A stretch of DNA of 57,791 nucleotides from Gemmatimonadota bacterium (GCA_016209985.1 JACQVB010000126.1:1-57791); one strand, 5' to 3'; counted from the first letter of the stretch, positions 1 through 8,511 are shown. Made by a program: numbers and translations. Notes: generated by a model from the sequence alone, not told the origin.

Positions 1-44
1 GGGCGGGCTTCCGCCGGGGTGATGGCGCGGGTGCGGGTGGTGGT

Positions 45-107
45 GTGGGGTGCGTTGTGCGTGGTGCGGGGTGCGTGACGTCCGGCCCCACGCACCACGC
101 ACCACCC
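45..107. repeat. Inverted GTGCGTG-type short tandem repeats
   Basis: The first 116 bases hold no credible gene. Bases from about 45 carry several GTGCGTGG / GGGTGCG units, and bases 86-107 carry the inverse CCACGCACCACGCACCACC, so the stretch can fold into an imperfect hairpin just beyond the 3' end of the minus-strand LVIVD gene. No U-tract follows on either strand, so I do not call a classical terminator. It is the first of many short-unit repeats at gene borders in this window. Confidence 0.6.
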
Positions 108-116
108 ACCTTTCAT

Positions 117-1490
117 TCAGCTAACCTTCCCCACCTTCGGTACCCCCTCCGGCCCATTGTCCCAATCCTGCGCCGAGGAGACGTTCGGCATCCCCCATTG
201 ATGCCCGTTCCAGCCGTCGAAGCCGTCCATTTTGAAGGCCCAGAACCCGGTCACTTTGTCGCTGATCACGATGAGTCCATCCGCGTTCCGGACGTCCACG
301 CCCCAGGCGCCGTTGTCCACATCGCCGCTGTTCGGCGGTCGGGCCGGGCCACGGAAGATCACTCCGGCCTTGTGTGGGCATTGGCAGGTGTAGTAGTAGC
401 CGACCGTATACGGATTGGTCGGGTCCATCATGTTGAAGACCTGAAGCCCGTCCTCATAGCCGGACACGAACACGTAGGGCCAGCGCACCTCGTGATTGTG
501 CGAAAGCGCCCGCCAATCCGCGTTCCAGGCCCCGATCGGGCGGCTGATGTTTTTCACCGTGCCATCGAGGCCCGGTTTCAGATCGAAAATCTTGAGCGGC
601 GCGTGCTGGTACTCCGACTCGACCACCGCGTATCGCCCGTCCGGCGTGGGTGTGAACGTATGACTGCTGCCCGCCCCGGCGTGGCCTGAGATCTGGGTGA
701 TCAGCTTGGGCTCTTCCGGTCGCGTGATGTCGAAGATGTAGAACCCGCTCTCCCAGGCCGCACCGTAGAACTTGTCCTGATGCGTCGCCGGATCATAGGC
801 GACATAGAAGTCGTGATAGGTGCCACGACCGCTGGGCGCGTCGAGGACCGGAATCTGGCCAATGCGTCCCTGGTTGGGGTCGCGGCCAAGGAATTTGTCC
901 ATGTCGTAGATCTTGGCCATCGGGCCCGAGGTCGCGAAGAGCAGCGCGCGCCCATCGGAGTGCTTGTACATGTACGTGTTGTGAAAGCCATTGGGCACTT
1001 CGGGAACGCGAATACGGCCCGCTTCCCTGATGCCGGCGGTATCGGGCAGCGAGGTCACGTCCGTGATCACCGCACCGAGATCGGCGTCAGGGCCGCTGAG
1101 CCCGAACTGCATCGCCTGCACGTAGTAGTAGCGGCCGCGGGTCTTGAAATACTGCGCGTCCATGCCGGCCCGGCCCTGATGGATCTCGGGGTTCTCGATG
1201 TGCCAGTTGTAAATCACGCGTGCACGGGCGGGATCCTTGAGGCTGATGATGGCGAATCCCGGCTGATCGAACCGCCGCGCGACGTAGGCGTAGGGACGGG
1301 AGAGCTCCTGCTCGATCCTCAGGTCGGTCACGGCTCCGTACTCGGCCAGCTGCACGTGACTCATCAGCTTGATGTTGGAGCTGTTGCCGAACTTCTGCCC
1401 GGGATCGGGTGGCGGAACCGCCTGACCGTGTGCTTGCAAGGCACCGGCCAGGAGGAGAAATGTCGTGGCGCCAGCGATGATGCGAGTCAT
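117..1490 (-). CDS. Secreted LVIVD-repeat protein (first of two paralogues)
   Basis: A 457-residue protein with a Sec signal peptide (MTRIIAGATTFLLLAGALQA, then G-Q-A) and a run of 'SRPYAYVARR', 'GFAIISLKDP', 'GFYIFDITRPEEPKLI' and 'YVFVSGYEDGLQVFNMMDP' segments. These are typical of LVIVD/beta-propeller proteins, which are extracellular and of unknown biochemical role. The start is ATG, with GGGA about 6 nt upstream on the minus strand. It is clearly paralogous to the next gene: both end in a nearly identical 'GFWAFKMDGFDGWNGHQWG...' tail. The two may be separately transcribed, because a hairpin-forming repeat lies between them. Function beyond a surface or periplasmic propeller is not inferable. 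Confidence 0.85.
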   Translation of the reverse strand: MTRIIAGATTFLLLAGALQAHGQAVPPPDPGQKFGNSSNIKLMSHVQLAEYGAVTDLRIEQELSRPYAYVARRFDQPGFAIISLKDPARARVIYNWHIENPEIHQGRAGMDAQYFKTRGRYYYVQAMQFGLSGPDADLGAVITDVTSLPDTAGIREAGRIRVPEVPNGFHNTYMYKHSDGRALLFATSGPMAKIYDMDKFLGRDPNQGRIGQIPVLDAPSGRGTYHDFYVAYDPATHQDKFYGAAWESGFYIFDITRPEEPKLITQISGHAGAGSSHTFTPTPDGRYAVVESEYQHAPLKIFDLKPGLDGTVKNISRPIGAWNADWRALSHNHEVRWPYVFVSGYEDGLQVFNMMDPTNPYTVGYYYTCQCPHKAGVIFRGPARPPNSGDVDNGAWGVDVRNADGLIVISDKVTGFWAFKMDGFDGWNGHQWGMPNVSSAQDWDNGPEGVPKVGKVS

Positions 1491-1507
1491 TCAAGTTCCC
1501 GGCTCTC

Positions 1508-1583
1508 GGTTGTAAGGGTTGTAAGAGTTGTAAGGGTCTTAAGGGTTCTCACGCCTTTAGAACCCTTACAACCCTTAGAACTT
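1508..1583. repeat. GTTGTAAGG tandem repeat with inverted arm
   Basis: Between the two LVIVD genes the sequence repeats a 9-mer like GTTGTAAGG several times and then its inverse. TAAGGGTTCT (1540-1549) pairs exactly with AGAACCCTTA (1559-1568) across a 9-nt loop. It lies directly downstream of the 1584-2933 gene (minus strand) and could end its transcript, although a U-tract is not obvious. Confidence 0.7.
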
Positions 1584-2933
1584 CTAGCTGACTTTCCCCG
1601 GCTTCGGCCCCCCATCCGGTCCATTATCCCAGTCCTGCGCGCTCGAGACGTTGGGCATCCCCCACTGGTGCCCGTTCCAGCCGTCGAATCCGTCCATCTT
1701 GAACGCCCAGAAGCCGGTCATCTCATCGCTGATCACGATCAGGCCATCGACGTTCCGCACGTCGATGCCCCACGCGCCCTGATAGATCGGCCAGGTGTAT
1801 GGGCTGTTGGGCCGGTCGTCGCCCTTGGCGTGCGGGCCATCGAAGGTGTCGTAGTAACCGACGGTATACGGATTGGTGGGGTCCATCATGTTGAACACAT
1901 AGAGGCCATCTTCGTAACCCGAAACGAAAACGTAGGGCCAGCGGACCTCGTGATTGTGCGCCAGGTCCTGCCAGTCCGCGGTCCACGCCCCGATCGGCCG
2001 GCTGATGTTCTTCACCGTTCCGTCTAGTCCCGGTTTGAGGTCGAACACGCGCAGCGGCTGGTACTGGAACTCCGTCTCCGCGATCGCGTAGCGGCCGTCG
2101 GGGGTCGGCGTGAACGTGTGTCCCCAGTCCACCCCCGCGGTGCCGGTGATGGTGGTGAGCAGCTTCGGTTCGCCGAGGTCGCTCACGTCGAAGACGTAGT
2201 AGCCGCCGCCGCCGGCCGCATAGAGGACGTCGCGCTTGTTGGCGGGGTCGTAACCGGCATAGAAGTCATGCCAGTTCTTGGATCGCGCGCCCGGCGTCTC
2301 CGGCACGGGAACCTTGCCCACCAGGCCACGGCTCGCATCTCCGCTCACCACTTTGTCGATGTCCCAGACGGCGGCATACCCACCGCTGGTGGTGCTGAAG
2401 ACCAGGGCCTGGCCGTTGGAATGTTTGTAGGAGAAGGTCTCGTGAAAGCCGCCCGGCGCCTCCGGCACCCTTACGCGGGCCACTTCCCTGATCTTGCTGG
2501 TGTCCGGGAGCCCGGTGACATCGAAGACGATGGCGCCGAGATCGTTGTCGGGGCCGGTGGCGGCAAACTGAAAGCCATTGAAGAAGTAGTAGCGACCGCG
2601 GCTCTTGAGATACGTCGGCGCCAGCGATCCGGACCCCTGGTGCAGCTCGGGATTCTCGATTCGCCACGAGTACATCACGTGCGCCCTGGCCGGATCCTTG
2701 AGGTTGATGATGTCGAACCCGGAAGGCGTGAGCCGGCGATCCACGTAGGCGTACGGCCGGGACAACTCCTGCTCCAGCTCGATATCCGCCGTCGTCCGGT
2801 TCAACCCCAACGGCAGGTGAGCCACGATGTGCACGTTGGAGCTACCCTGCTTGCCGGGCGGGAATTGAGCCCTGGCTCCCATGGCGCCGCATAGCGACAG
2901 CAGGAGCGCGGCGGCAGCGATGCTCGTTTTCAT
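1584..2933 (-). CDS. Secreted LVIVD-repeat protein (second paralogue)
   Basis: The ORF track starts at 3122, but the better start is the internal ATG at 2933: it follows an AGGAG with 6-nt spacing and opens a clean signal peptide (MKTSIAAAALLLSLCGAMGARAQ). The mature protein is an LVIVD-type beta-propeller with 'SRPYAYVDRRL', 'GFDIINLKDPARAHVMYSW', 'YYVFDVSDLGEPKLL' and 'PYVFVSGYEDGLYVFNMMD'. It aligns along its full length with the neighbouring 117-1490 product, so the pair arose by tandem duplication. It is predicted to be exported. The molecular function is unknown. Confidence 0.85.
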   Translation of the reverse strand: MKTSIAAAALLLSLCGAMGARAQFPPGKQGSSNVHIVAHLPLGLNRTTADIELEQELSRPYAYVDRRLTPSGFDIINLKDPARAHVMYSWRIENPELHQGSGSLAPTYLKSRGRYYFFNGFQFAATGPDNDLGAIVFDVTGLPDTSKIREVARVRVPEAPGGFHETFSYKHSNGQALVFSTTSGGYAAVWDIDKVVSGDASRGLVGKVPVPETPGARSKNWHDFYAGYDPANKRDVLYAAGGGGYYVFDVSDLGEPKLLTTITGTAGVDWGHTFTPTPDGRYAIAETEFQYQPLRVFDLKPGLDGTVKNISRPIGAWTADWQDLAHNHEVRWPYVFVSGYEDGLYVFNMMDPTNPYTVGYYDTFDGPHAKGDDRPNSPYTWPIYQGAWGIDVRNVDGLIVISDEMTGFWAFKMDGFDGWNGHQWGMPNVSSAQDWDNGPDGGPKPGKVS

Positions 2934-3042
2934 CGGAACTCCTGGAGTGTCTTGAAATGCTGCGTGACGGCCGGCCCCCAATGTGATGACGGCACCGACT
3001 CCGGGCAAGCGGCGGAAAAGTGAAGGGCGGAATCCACAGCAA

Positions 3043-3119
3043 GGCGGGTCGGCGGGTGACCACTCAAATGGGGTGACTGAAGCAGCGAACGTCACAGCAC
3101 CGCCACCCGCCGACCCGCC
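3043..3119. repeat. GGCGGGTC octamer hairpin
   Basis: GGCGGGTCGGCGGGTG at 3043-3058 is repeated as its exact reverse complement at 3104-3119, giving a perfect 16-bp stem with a 45-nt loop. The same octamer GGCGGGTC recurs twice inside the Lhr helicase gene (9561 and 11623), so it is a dispersed unit. Confidence 0.75.
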
Positions 3120-3133
3120 CATCGGCAGGGAAA

Positions 3134-3415
3134 ATGCCCGCGCCTATTAAGGAATGCGGTCTTCCAGGCGGACCCCGGGAGTCGATGTTGAGCATGGAAG
3201 ACCTCGGCCTGAGCATCGAAACGCGGATCAGCCGGCAATGGGGTGTCGCGGCGAGCCTCGACCCACTCAAGGGATGCGAGACGTCCCTGCCTCCGACCAG
3301 CACCCATTATGGCTTGGGGGTCGATGTGTTCTGGGAGCGGCGAGGCTTGCGCTTCGGTGGCGGAGGCGACCGCTCGTCGAAGGAAAGCGCGCGCTGGACG
3401 GGCGAGTGGTTCTGA
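3134..3415 (+). pseudogene. Possible remnant of a TamB-like C-terminus
   Basis: The 330-bp gap between the LVIVD gene and the DinB gene has no convincing complete gene. The plus-strand ORF here reads '...DLGLSIETRISRQWGVAASL...THYGLGVDVFWER'. This resembles the last strand-rich segment of translocation/assembly (TamB, DUF490-type) proteins, whose C-termini often read '...QLGVDLLWEY'. There is no upstream body of such a protein, so if the resemblance is real this is a fragment. It may equally be chance. Confidence 0.25.
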
Positions 3416-3454
3416 GGCGCTGTCCAGCAAGGCATCCTGCGTACTGCGCACTGC

Positions 3455-3997
3455 TCACTTCGTAACGGTCGCTTCGATCCGGCCAATCTGCTTCAGGTGC
3501 ACCAGATCGTGAGCCGCATAGAGCTTCATCATTTGCTCGACGCTTTCCTTGCCCCGCTCACTGTGGTGGCCGTAGCGCTGGAGTTTTTCCGGGCCCAGGG
3601 ACTGCAACAACCGCAGGTTGGAGTCCCGCAGGCAGCGAAACTCGGCCAGCGAATCGGCCAGGTGCCGCTCGGCATAATTCAGTTCTTTCGCCCAGAGGTC
3701 CTGGTCGAATCCCTGGATGGCGGGCGCGGGATGCGAGACGACCATCCGGATCCGATAGCCGAAGACGAGCTCGGAGTCGGCCAGATGCTGGATCACCTCG
3801 AGAATGGACCATTTCCCGGTCTTCTCGGGCCGATGGAGTGTCGCTTCATCGAGACCGGCGATCGAGCGTTCCAGCTTGTCGGGGGTGGATTCCAGCACCG
3901 CCACCGGATCCCGCTCGCCGAGGGTCTTGAGCAGCATCTCGATGTATTCGGAGCCGGTGGACTTCGCCTGGCCGGCGGGATGGGAGAGGGACGTCAT
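3455..3997 (-). CDS. DinB-family protein
   Basis: A 180-residue protein with the hallmark DinB-like segment 'KWSILEVIQHLADSELVFGYRIRMV' and the closing 'YAAHDLVHLKQIGRIEATV'. The histidines in 'QHLAD' and 'AHDLVHL' match the metal-binding triad of this four-helix-bundle superfamily. Family members are thiol transferase-like or damage-inducible enzymes with mostly unknown substrates. The start at 3997 is an ATG preceded by AGGAG with 8-nt spacing. It appears monocistronic, lying between repeat-bearing gaps. Confidence 0.85.
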   Translation of the reverse strand: MTSLSHPAGQAKSTGSEYIEMLLKTLGERDPVAVLESTPDKLERSIAGLDEATLHRPEKTGKWSILEVIQHLADSELVFGYRIRMVVSHPAPAIQGFDQDLWAKELNYAERHLADSLAEFRCLRDSNLRLLQSLGPEKLQRYGHHSERGKESVEQMMKLYAAHDLVHLKQIGRIEATVTK

Positions 3998-4020
3998 GGG
4001 CTGAACTCCTGAGAGTAGGC

Positions 4021-4063
4021 AGGGCGCAGTGCGCAGAAGCTTCTGCGTTCTGCATTCTGCGCA
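4021..4063. repeat. CTGCGTT-type repeat with CGCAGAAGCTTCTGCG palindrome
   Basis: The gap downstream of the 4064 gene holds CTGCGTTCTGCATTCTGCGCA units and a perfect 16-bp palindrome at 4032-4047. It is another gene-border short repeat that can form a hairpin. It may act as a terminator for the minus-strand operon above. Confidence 0.6.
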
Positions 4064-5188
4064 TTATTTCGGTTCCACAAGATCGCGGCTGACGAGATCG
4101 TAATAACCCTGGTGCCCCGCGCTGTCTCGCGCGGCCAGAAAGCGATCCAGACGCTGCACCAGCTGAACACTTAGATACCCCGATACCCGTTGCGGGTGCG
4201 GGCGGCCATACGGGAAATAGCTGCGCACGATGACACCGTTCGCGCCGCGAGGCAGTTGCTCCACATTCCTGCGAAAGCGACCCATCAGCCCATCCTGCAC
4301 CAGGTACTGCTCCACGTTGGATGTGTAGAACACGGAGGTCACCGCGTCGTGCGCCCGGAGGTACTGCGCGATGAGCGCCAGTGCCTTCTGACCGGCAAAA
4401 TCTCCTACCACCGGTATTACCAGATTACGGTCTTCCAGGTCCTTGACGATCCGGAAGCCGGCCTCCGTGGCGAGATAGTTGGCGCGTCGCCCACTGCGAT
4501 CGGTTTCCAGGAGCAGACGCCGGTAGTCCGGGTAATCCGTCCGCTCCGGACGGTCGAAAGTCGTCATCCGCAGGGCCGGACCACGGCTGATGAAAATCCG
4601 GTGGAACCCGGCAATGGTGATGCGGTCGGCCGGCCGGAGCGGAATTCCCAGCCGGGCGACCCGGCGCCCGACGCGGGCGAGCGCGGCGGCCGAATCCTGC
4701 GGGGCGGCGTCGATGCCGCGCAGCAGATCGGTGATCTCTTTCGTGCTCCACGCGTCGCCACCGGGTGGCGGAGCCTTGCCGAACAGCAGGCAGAGGAACT
4801 CGATCCGGTTCCGCGACAGGGCGAACACCGCCTTGTAGAGCAGCTGCTCGAGCAGGTTGTCGCGCCGGTTGTCGACGATGAACGCGCTTTCCGGCCGGAT
4901 CGCCGCGATATAGGAGAAATTCTGGTCCGGGCCGACGCCCAGGTAGGCGCCGCCGCGGATGCCGAGCTGCTCCAGGATGGTGATCGCGTGAAGGTAGGAA
5001 TCTTCGTTCGAGATCAGGTTGTCGGTGTCGAAAAAACCGCCCGGTTCGGAAAACTGGGCGCTGAATTCACCGAAACTGGAGTCGGAGAGGGACGCCGGAA
5101 GCTGCGCGCCAGCCGGCGCGCTGACCGCGAGAAGCAGCGAGGCGAAACGGAGCCAGCGCACCGGCGGCTTCTTCAGGGACCCTTCCAC
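4064..5188 (-). CDS. Secreted protein of unknown function
   Basis: The true N-terminus is not the 5770 start of the track, because the first ~190 codons of that ORF are an out-of-frame shadow of the DUF1326 gene. A GTG at 5188 (VEGSLKKPPVRWLRF...) or a GTG at 5161 gives a signal peptide ending 'LLLAVSAPAGAQ'. The mature protein contains 'FFDTDNLISNEDSYLHAI', 'GAYLGVGPDQNFSYIAAIRPESAFIVDNRR' and 'LLYKAVFALSRNRIEFLCLLFGK'. I have a sense of this as a conserved uncharacterised family with a methyltransferase-like glycine motif (GVGPDQN), but I cannot name it. The GTG at 5188 overlaps the DUF1326 stop by 16 nt, which suggests translational coupling. Confidence 0.7.
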   Translation of the reverse strand: MEGSLKKPPVRWLRFASLLLAVSAPAGAQLPASLSDSSFGEFSAQFSEPGGFFDTDNLISNEDSYLHAITILEQLGIRGGAYLGVGPDQNFSYIAAIRPESAFIVDNRRDNLLEQLLYKAVFALSRNRIEFLCLLFGKAPPPGGDAWSTKEITDLLRGIDAAPQDSAAALARVGRRVARLGIPLRPADRITIAGFHRIFISRGPALRMTTFDRPERTDYPDYRRLLLETDRSGRRANYLATEAGFRIVKDLEDRNLVIPVVGDFAGQKALALIAQYLRAHDAVTSVFYTSNVEQYLVQDGLMGRFRRNVEQLPRGANGVIVRSYFPYGRPHPQRVSGYLSVQLVQRLDRFLAARDSAGHQGYYDLVSRDLVEPK

Positions 5189-5787
5189 ACCGTCCGGAAC
5201 GTCAGCGCATGCTTCCCGGGGTAGCTGAAGTTCAGGGGTCCCGACTTTACCGCGAACTCCTTCGACGAATACATATCCTCGGCCTTGGTCAGGAATCCCG
5301 TCGGCATGACGACTTCGGGGAAATGCTCGGCGCCCGTGACCGGGTTCTTGATCGCCTCGAGCACCACCCGGATGTCGTCTTCGACGGTGAAGGCGCTCTT
5401 CTTTCCGGCATACTTGAAATCGATCGTTCCCTCGTGGACCTCCACGCCCGCGGTGCAGGTGGCCATGAACATTCCCCACACACCACCGGCCTTGCCGGTC
5501 GCGATCGCCTCCAGGGCTTCGCGGCGCTCGCCCTTGGCCCGGACGTCCAGATAGACCACGGCGCGGCCGTTCTTCTCGTGCAGCGGCCCGGGCCACGAAG
5601 CCGCCATGGCCCACTTGAGGCCGTCCAGCGACACCTTGCCGTAATTGCCTTCGACGATCCGGCTGGCGAGCCCGGCCTCGCATTTGCCGAACGTGGGTGG
5701 CGCGTTGAAAGTGCAGGGACAGCCCCAGTTGCAGTTGCAGGCCGTCACGTGCTCGAGAGTGATCCGCCATTTCACCGGTTTGGCCAT
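5173..5787 (-). CDS. DUF1326 domain protein
   Basis: A 204-residue protein starting at the ATG at 5787 (MAKPVKWRI...), preferred over the 5817 start because it lies 1 nt after the stop of the upstream DUF2182 gene and has an AGGA behind it. 'TACNCNWGCPCTF' is the diagnostic Cys-rich motif of DUF1326, followed by 'CEAGLASRIVEGNYG', 'LDGLKWAMAASWPGPLHE' and 'GTIDFKYAGKK'. DUF1326 and DUF2182 proteins are commonly encoded together and are thought to handle a metal, possibly copper. That role is family-level recollection rather than something the sequence proves. Expression is probably coupled to its neighbours. Confidence 0.88.
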   Translation of the reverse strand: MAKPVKWRITLEHVTACNCNWGCPCTFNAPPTFGKCEAGLASRIVEGNYGKVSLDGLKWAMAASWPGPLHEKNGRAVVYLDVRAKGERREALEAIATGKAGGVWGMFMATCTAGVEVHEGTIDFKYAGKKSAFTVEDDIRVVLEAIKNPVTGAEHFPEVVMPTGFLTKAEDMYSSKEFAVKSGPLNFSYPGKHALTFRTVWKGP

Positions 5788-5788
5788 G

Positions 5789-6502
5789 TCACATTCCTGG
5801 CATGAGAGACATTCCAATCGAAATCCAACCCATCGCGACCACAGCTCCTGTAGCCATCATTGCCACGCCCACCGGCAGCGCGAGCCTCTCGCCCCACGTG
5901 GCCACCTTCTCCACCAGCACGACCAGGGCGATGGTCACCATCCAGAGCGGGCTCATCAACCCCAACGTTATTAGTGCGGCCATCAGGCCAGCACAACAAC
6001 CGACGCAATAGAACCCGTGGTGGACGCCCATCAGCAGTGCGCCACTCGCTCCCGGCCGCCAGTGCTGGAGAAAGAAATGCAATGGCGTCCGGCAGTGCGT
6101 CAAGCAGAGCTTCTTCCAGCTAGTCAGTTGGTAGACGCCCGCCAGCCCGAGGGCGGCAGCGGCGATCCATCGGGCCCCGGGTGCGATCGCGGGCCAGAGG
6201 AGCTGCTGGCCAGCGGCCACGACGGCACCCAATGCCGTCCAGGCCAGAAAGTATCCGGTGACGAACAGACCGGTGCGTGCCGGGCTCGCGCTCTGACCGG
6301 GCGCGGGCGCGGTGGTGGCGAAGACCAGGACCGTCGGCAACACGGAAGGCGCCATCATGGCAACCATCATCAGGGTCCACAGGCCGACGAACGCCGCGGG
6401 GTGGACCGGCGTCGCGGAGGAGAACCGCAGACTGAGTGCCCACGCGGCGGTGCCGAGGGCGAGGAGGGCCACGGTGGTCGTGGCTTTCGCGGAAAGTTGC
6501 AT
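5789..6502 (-). CDS. DUF2182 membrane protein, predicted metal-binding
   Basis: A polytopic inner-membrane protein of about 237 residues from the ATG at 6502; a TTG at 6529 would add nine residues. It shows the family signatures 'WTLMMVAMMAPSVLPTVL' near the N-terminus and 'HHGFYCVGCCAGLMAAL' near the C-terminus, with about six hydrophobic spans. The Met-rich and Cys-Cys motifs fit a metal-handling role. The stop codon sits one base before the DUF1326 start, so the two are almost certainly one transcript, together with the secreted 4064-5188 protein. Confidence 0.85.
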   Translation of the reverse strand: MQLSAKATTTVALLALGTAAWALSLRFSSATPVHPAAFVGLWTLMMVAMMAPSVLPTVLVFATTAPAPGQSASPARTGLFVTGYFLAWTALGAVVAAGQQLLWPAIAPGARWIAAAALGLAGVYQLTSWKKLCLTHCRTPLHFFLQHWRPGASGALLMGVHHGFYCVGCCAGLMAALITLGLMSPLWMVTIALVVLVEKVATWGERLALPVGVAMMATGAVVAMGWISIGMSLMPGM

Positions 6503-6600
6503 TGGCTGAAAGAATAGCCGCTCAGCCAACCGTGCGCACTCGGTGATGATGGGTTGATGGGGGCGAGAACTCTTGCTGTACGCCCAGGAAGGATTGGAAT

Positions 6601-7158
6601 ATGTTTCCCGATGTGACTACTCCCGCTCTGCTCACCGCAGAAGGGTTAGAACGGATCTCGATTCCGGGCAAAGTCACCGAGCTGATTCGCGGCCAGCTGG
6701 TGGTGCGCGAGCCACCAGGCACGTGGCACGGGATGATCTCGGCAAAACTGGCCTATCGGCTCAGTACTTTCGTCGAGCAGCACGACCTCGGCGCGGTATT
6801 CGCCCAGGACACCGGCTTCAAGATCGAATCGGATCCCGACACGGTTCGGGGGCCGGATGTCGCTTTCGTCGCGAAGGAGCGCCTGCATCTGATCAAGAAG
6901 AAGGGGTACGCGGCGCTGGCTCCCGATCTCGTGGTCGAGGTGCTTTCTCCTGACGAACGGCCGGCTGACGTGCTGGCCAAAGTCGCCAATTTCTTATCGG
7001 CGGGGTGTAGGCTTGCGTGGGTCGTTGACCAGCGGCGCGAAGAGGCGCGGGTGCACCGGCCGGACGGGAGCATTTCGATTGTACCGGCCGAGGGGAACCT
7101 TGACGGGGAGGATGTGCTGCCGGGGTTTGGGTGCCGCTTGAAGGAAATACTCGGCTAA
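6601..7158 (+). CDS. Uma2-family (DUF820) putative endonuclease
   Basis: 185 residues with the Uma2/DUF820 layout: 'ELIRGQLVVREPPGTWHG', 'GPDVAFVAKERL', 'PDLVVEVLSPDERPADVLAKVANFLSAGCRLAWVVDQ' and 'LPGFGCRLKEIL'. The PD/E-x-K-type residues lie around 'GPDV' and 'VVEV'. The family is predicted to be restriction-like nucleases, found in many paralogues in some phyla, with no proven biological role. The ATG at 6601 follows AGGAAGG with about 8-nt spacing. It stands alone just before the alanine racemase. Confidence 0.85.
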   Translation: MFPDVTTPALLTAEGLERISIPGKVTELIRGQLVVREPPGTWHGMISAKLAYRLSTFVEQHDLGAVFAQDTGFKIESDPDTVRGPDVAFVAKERLHLIKKKGYAALAPDLVVEVLSPDERPADVLAKVANFLSAGCRLAWVVDQRREEARVHRPDGSISIVPAEGNLDGEDVLPGFGCRLKEILG

Positions 7159-7180
7159 ACACCACTTCGAGGACTCCCAG

Positions 7181-8404
7181 ATGAGCATCTCTCGGCGCGA
7201 ATTCGTATCCCTTTCAGCCGGTGCCGCCGGCGCTGTGGCCGTCGGCGGAGTGGCCACCCCGCTCCCCGGCATTCCGCGACTGCACCGCCTGGCCGCGGCG
7301 TCCCCGTCGTTCGACCCGTGGCTCGAGATCGATGCCGGCGCGCTCCGGCACAACGCCGAGGCCGTCGCCGCGGTGGCCGGCGGACGGCCGATCATCGCGG
7401 TGGTCAAGAACAACGCCTACGGGCTGGGACTCGGTGTCGCGGGGCCGATCCTCGACGGATTGCCGCAGATTTCCGGGTTCGCGGTCGTTCGACCCATCGA
7501 GGCCATGAGCCTGAGAGACGCCGGCGTGACCAAATCCATCCTGCTGATGGGGCCGGCGAGCGATGAGGAAGCGGTGGAGCTGGTGCTACGCGACGTGCGA
7601 CTGGCGCCCTTCACGGATGGAGCCGTCGAGCAACTCGCTCGCGTCACGCGAAAGGTCGAAAAACCGATCGGCGTTCACCTCTATGTCGATACCGGCATGG
7701 GGCGGATGGGCCTTCCGATCGCTCGCGCCTTGCCGTGGATCGCGAGGGTCGCCGCGCTCGACCGGGTTCGTATTGAAGGGACGTTCACCGAGCTCACCGA
7801 AGACAGCGATTTCGACCGCGAGCAGGTTGAGCGGCTGCGCGCGCTGGCGGGACAGGCCACCGCCCGCGGCATCCGGCTCGGCACGCTCCACGCGGCATCG
7901 TCCGACGCCATCCAGAAAGGGCAGACTGAAGCATTTCTCTCCGCGGTCCGTCCCGGCTTCGCCCTCTACGGCGGATACACCAGTGACGATGCGATGGCCA
8001 AAGGCGGCCTCACGCCGGCCTACCGGCTCAAGGCGCGCGTCGCCCGGATCGAGCAGCTCGACCCGGGTGCCGGCGTGAGCTATCACCGCCGCTGGAAAGC
8101 CACTCAGACCACCTGGATCGCGTTGTTGCCGGTCGGCCATGTAGACGGCTATCCCAGCCGCGCGGTGGACGGTGGCCAGGTCCTGATTCGCGACCGGCTC
8201 TGTCGCGTGATCGGCACGGTCAGCGCCAGTCACACGGTGGTCGAGCTCGGGCCGGAGCGAGGGGCGGAGATCGGTGATGAGGCCATTCTGGTGGGGCCGG
8301 AGAGGCCGGAACTGCATCCCAATGCGATTGCCCGGCAGGCGAAATCATCCGAGTACGACATGTTCATGCACTTGAATCCGGGATTGCGGCGGATGGTGGT
8401 GTAA
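7181..8404 (+). CDS. Alanine racemase-type PLP enzyme with Tat signal
   Basis: A 407-residue fold-type III PLP racemase. 'LEIDAGALRHNAEAVAA' is followed by 'IIAVVKNNAYGLG', where the Lys is the expected Schiff-base residue, and 'GVSYHRRWKA' near the C-terminal domain supplies the likely catalytic Tyr. Unlike housekeeping Alr it begins with a twin-arginine leader (SRREFVSLSAGAAGAVAVGG), which predicts folded export of the PLP holoenzyme. Exported racemases of this fold (Bsr-like) have broad substrate ranges and make D-amino acids in the periplasm. The usual 'GRVCMD' segment is changed to 'IGTVSAS', so substrate range may differ. The ATG start is about 20 nt after Uma2. Confidence 0.85.
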   Translation: MSISRREFVSLSAGAAGAVAVGGVATPLPGIPRLHRLAAASPSFDPWLEIDAGALRHNAEAVAAVAGGRPIIAVVKNNAYGLGLGVAGPILDGLPQISGFAVVRPIEAMSLRDAGVTKSILLMGPASDEEAVELVLRDVRLAPFTDGAVEQLARVTRKVEKPIGVHLYVDTGMGRMGLPIARALPWIARVAALDRVRIEGTFTELTEDSDFDREQVERLRALAGQATARGIRLGTLHAASSDAIQKGQTEAFLSAVRPGFALYGGYTSDDAMAKGGLTPAYRLKARVARIEQLDPGAGVSYHRRWKATQTTWIALLPVGHVDGYPSRAVDGGQVLIRDRLCRVIGTVSASHTVVELGPERGAEIGDEAILVGPERPELHPNAIARQAKSSEYDMFMHLNPGLRRMVV

Positions 8405-8511
8405 CCCGGCGGGCAGGGAATGACCGTGCGTGACCTGCCGCCGCGCCGTTGGTTGCGCCTTTGCGTTCCCGGTCCTTACTTGTCACTTCTCACTTTTCTC
8501 GCGAGGTCGCC

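Noticed and set aside
3092-3451. 119-aa minus-strand ORF between LVIVD and DinB
   Set aside because: No domain, starts inside the octamer hairpin region, and overlaps a better (still weak) plus-strand remnant.
4064-5770. Full 568-aa ORF start at 5770
   Set aside because: Residues 1-~190 are an out-of-frame reading of the DUF1326 gene; the real start is near 5188 or 5161.
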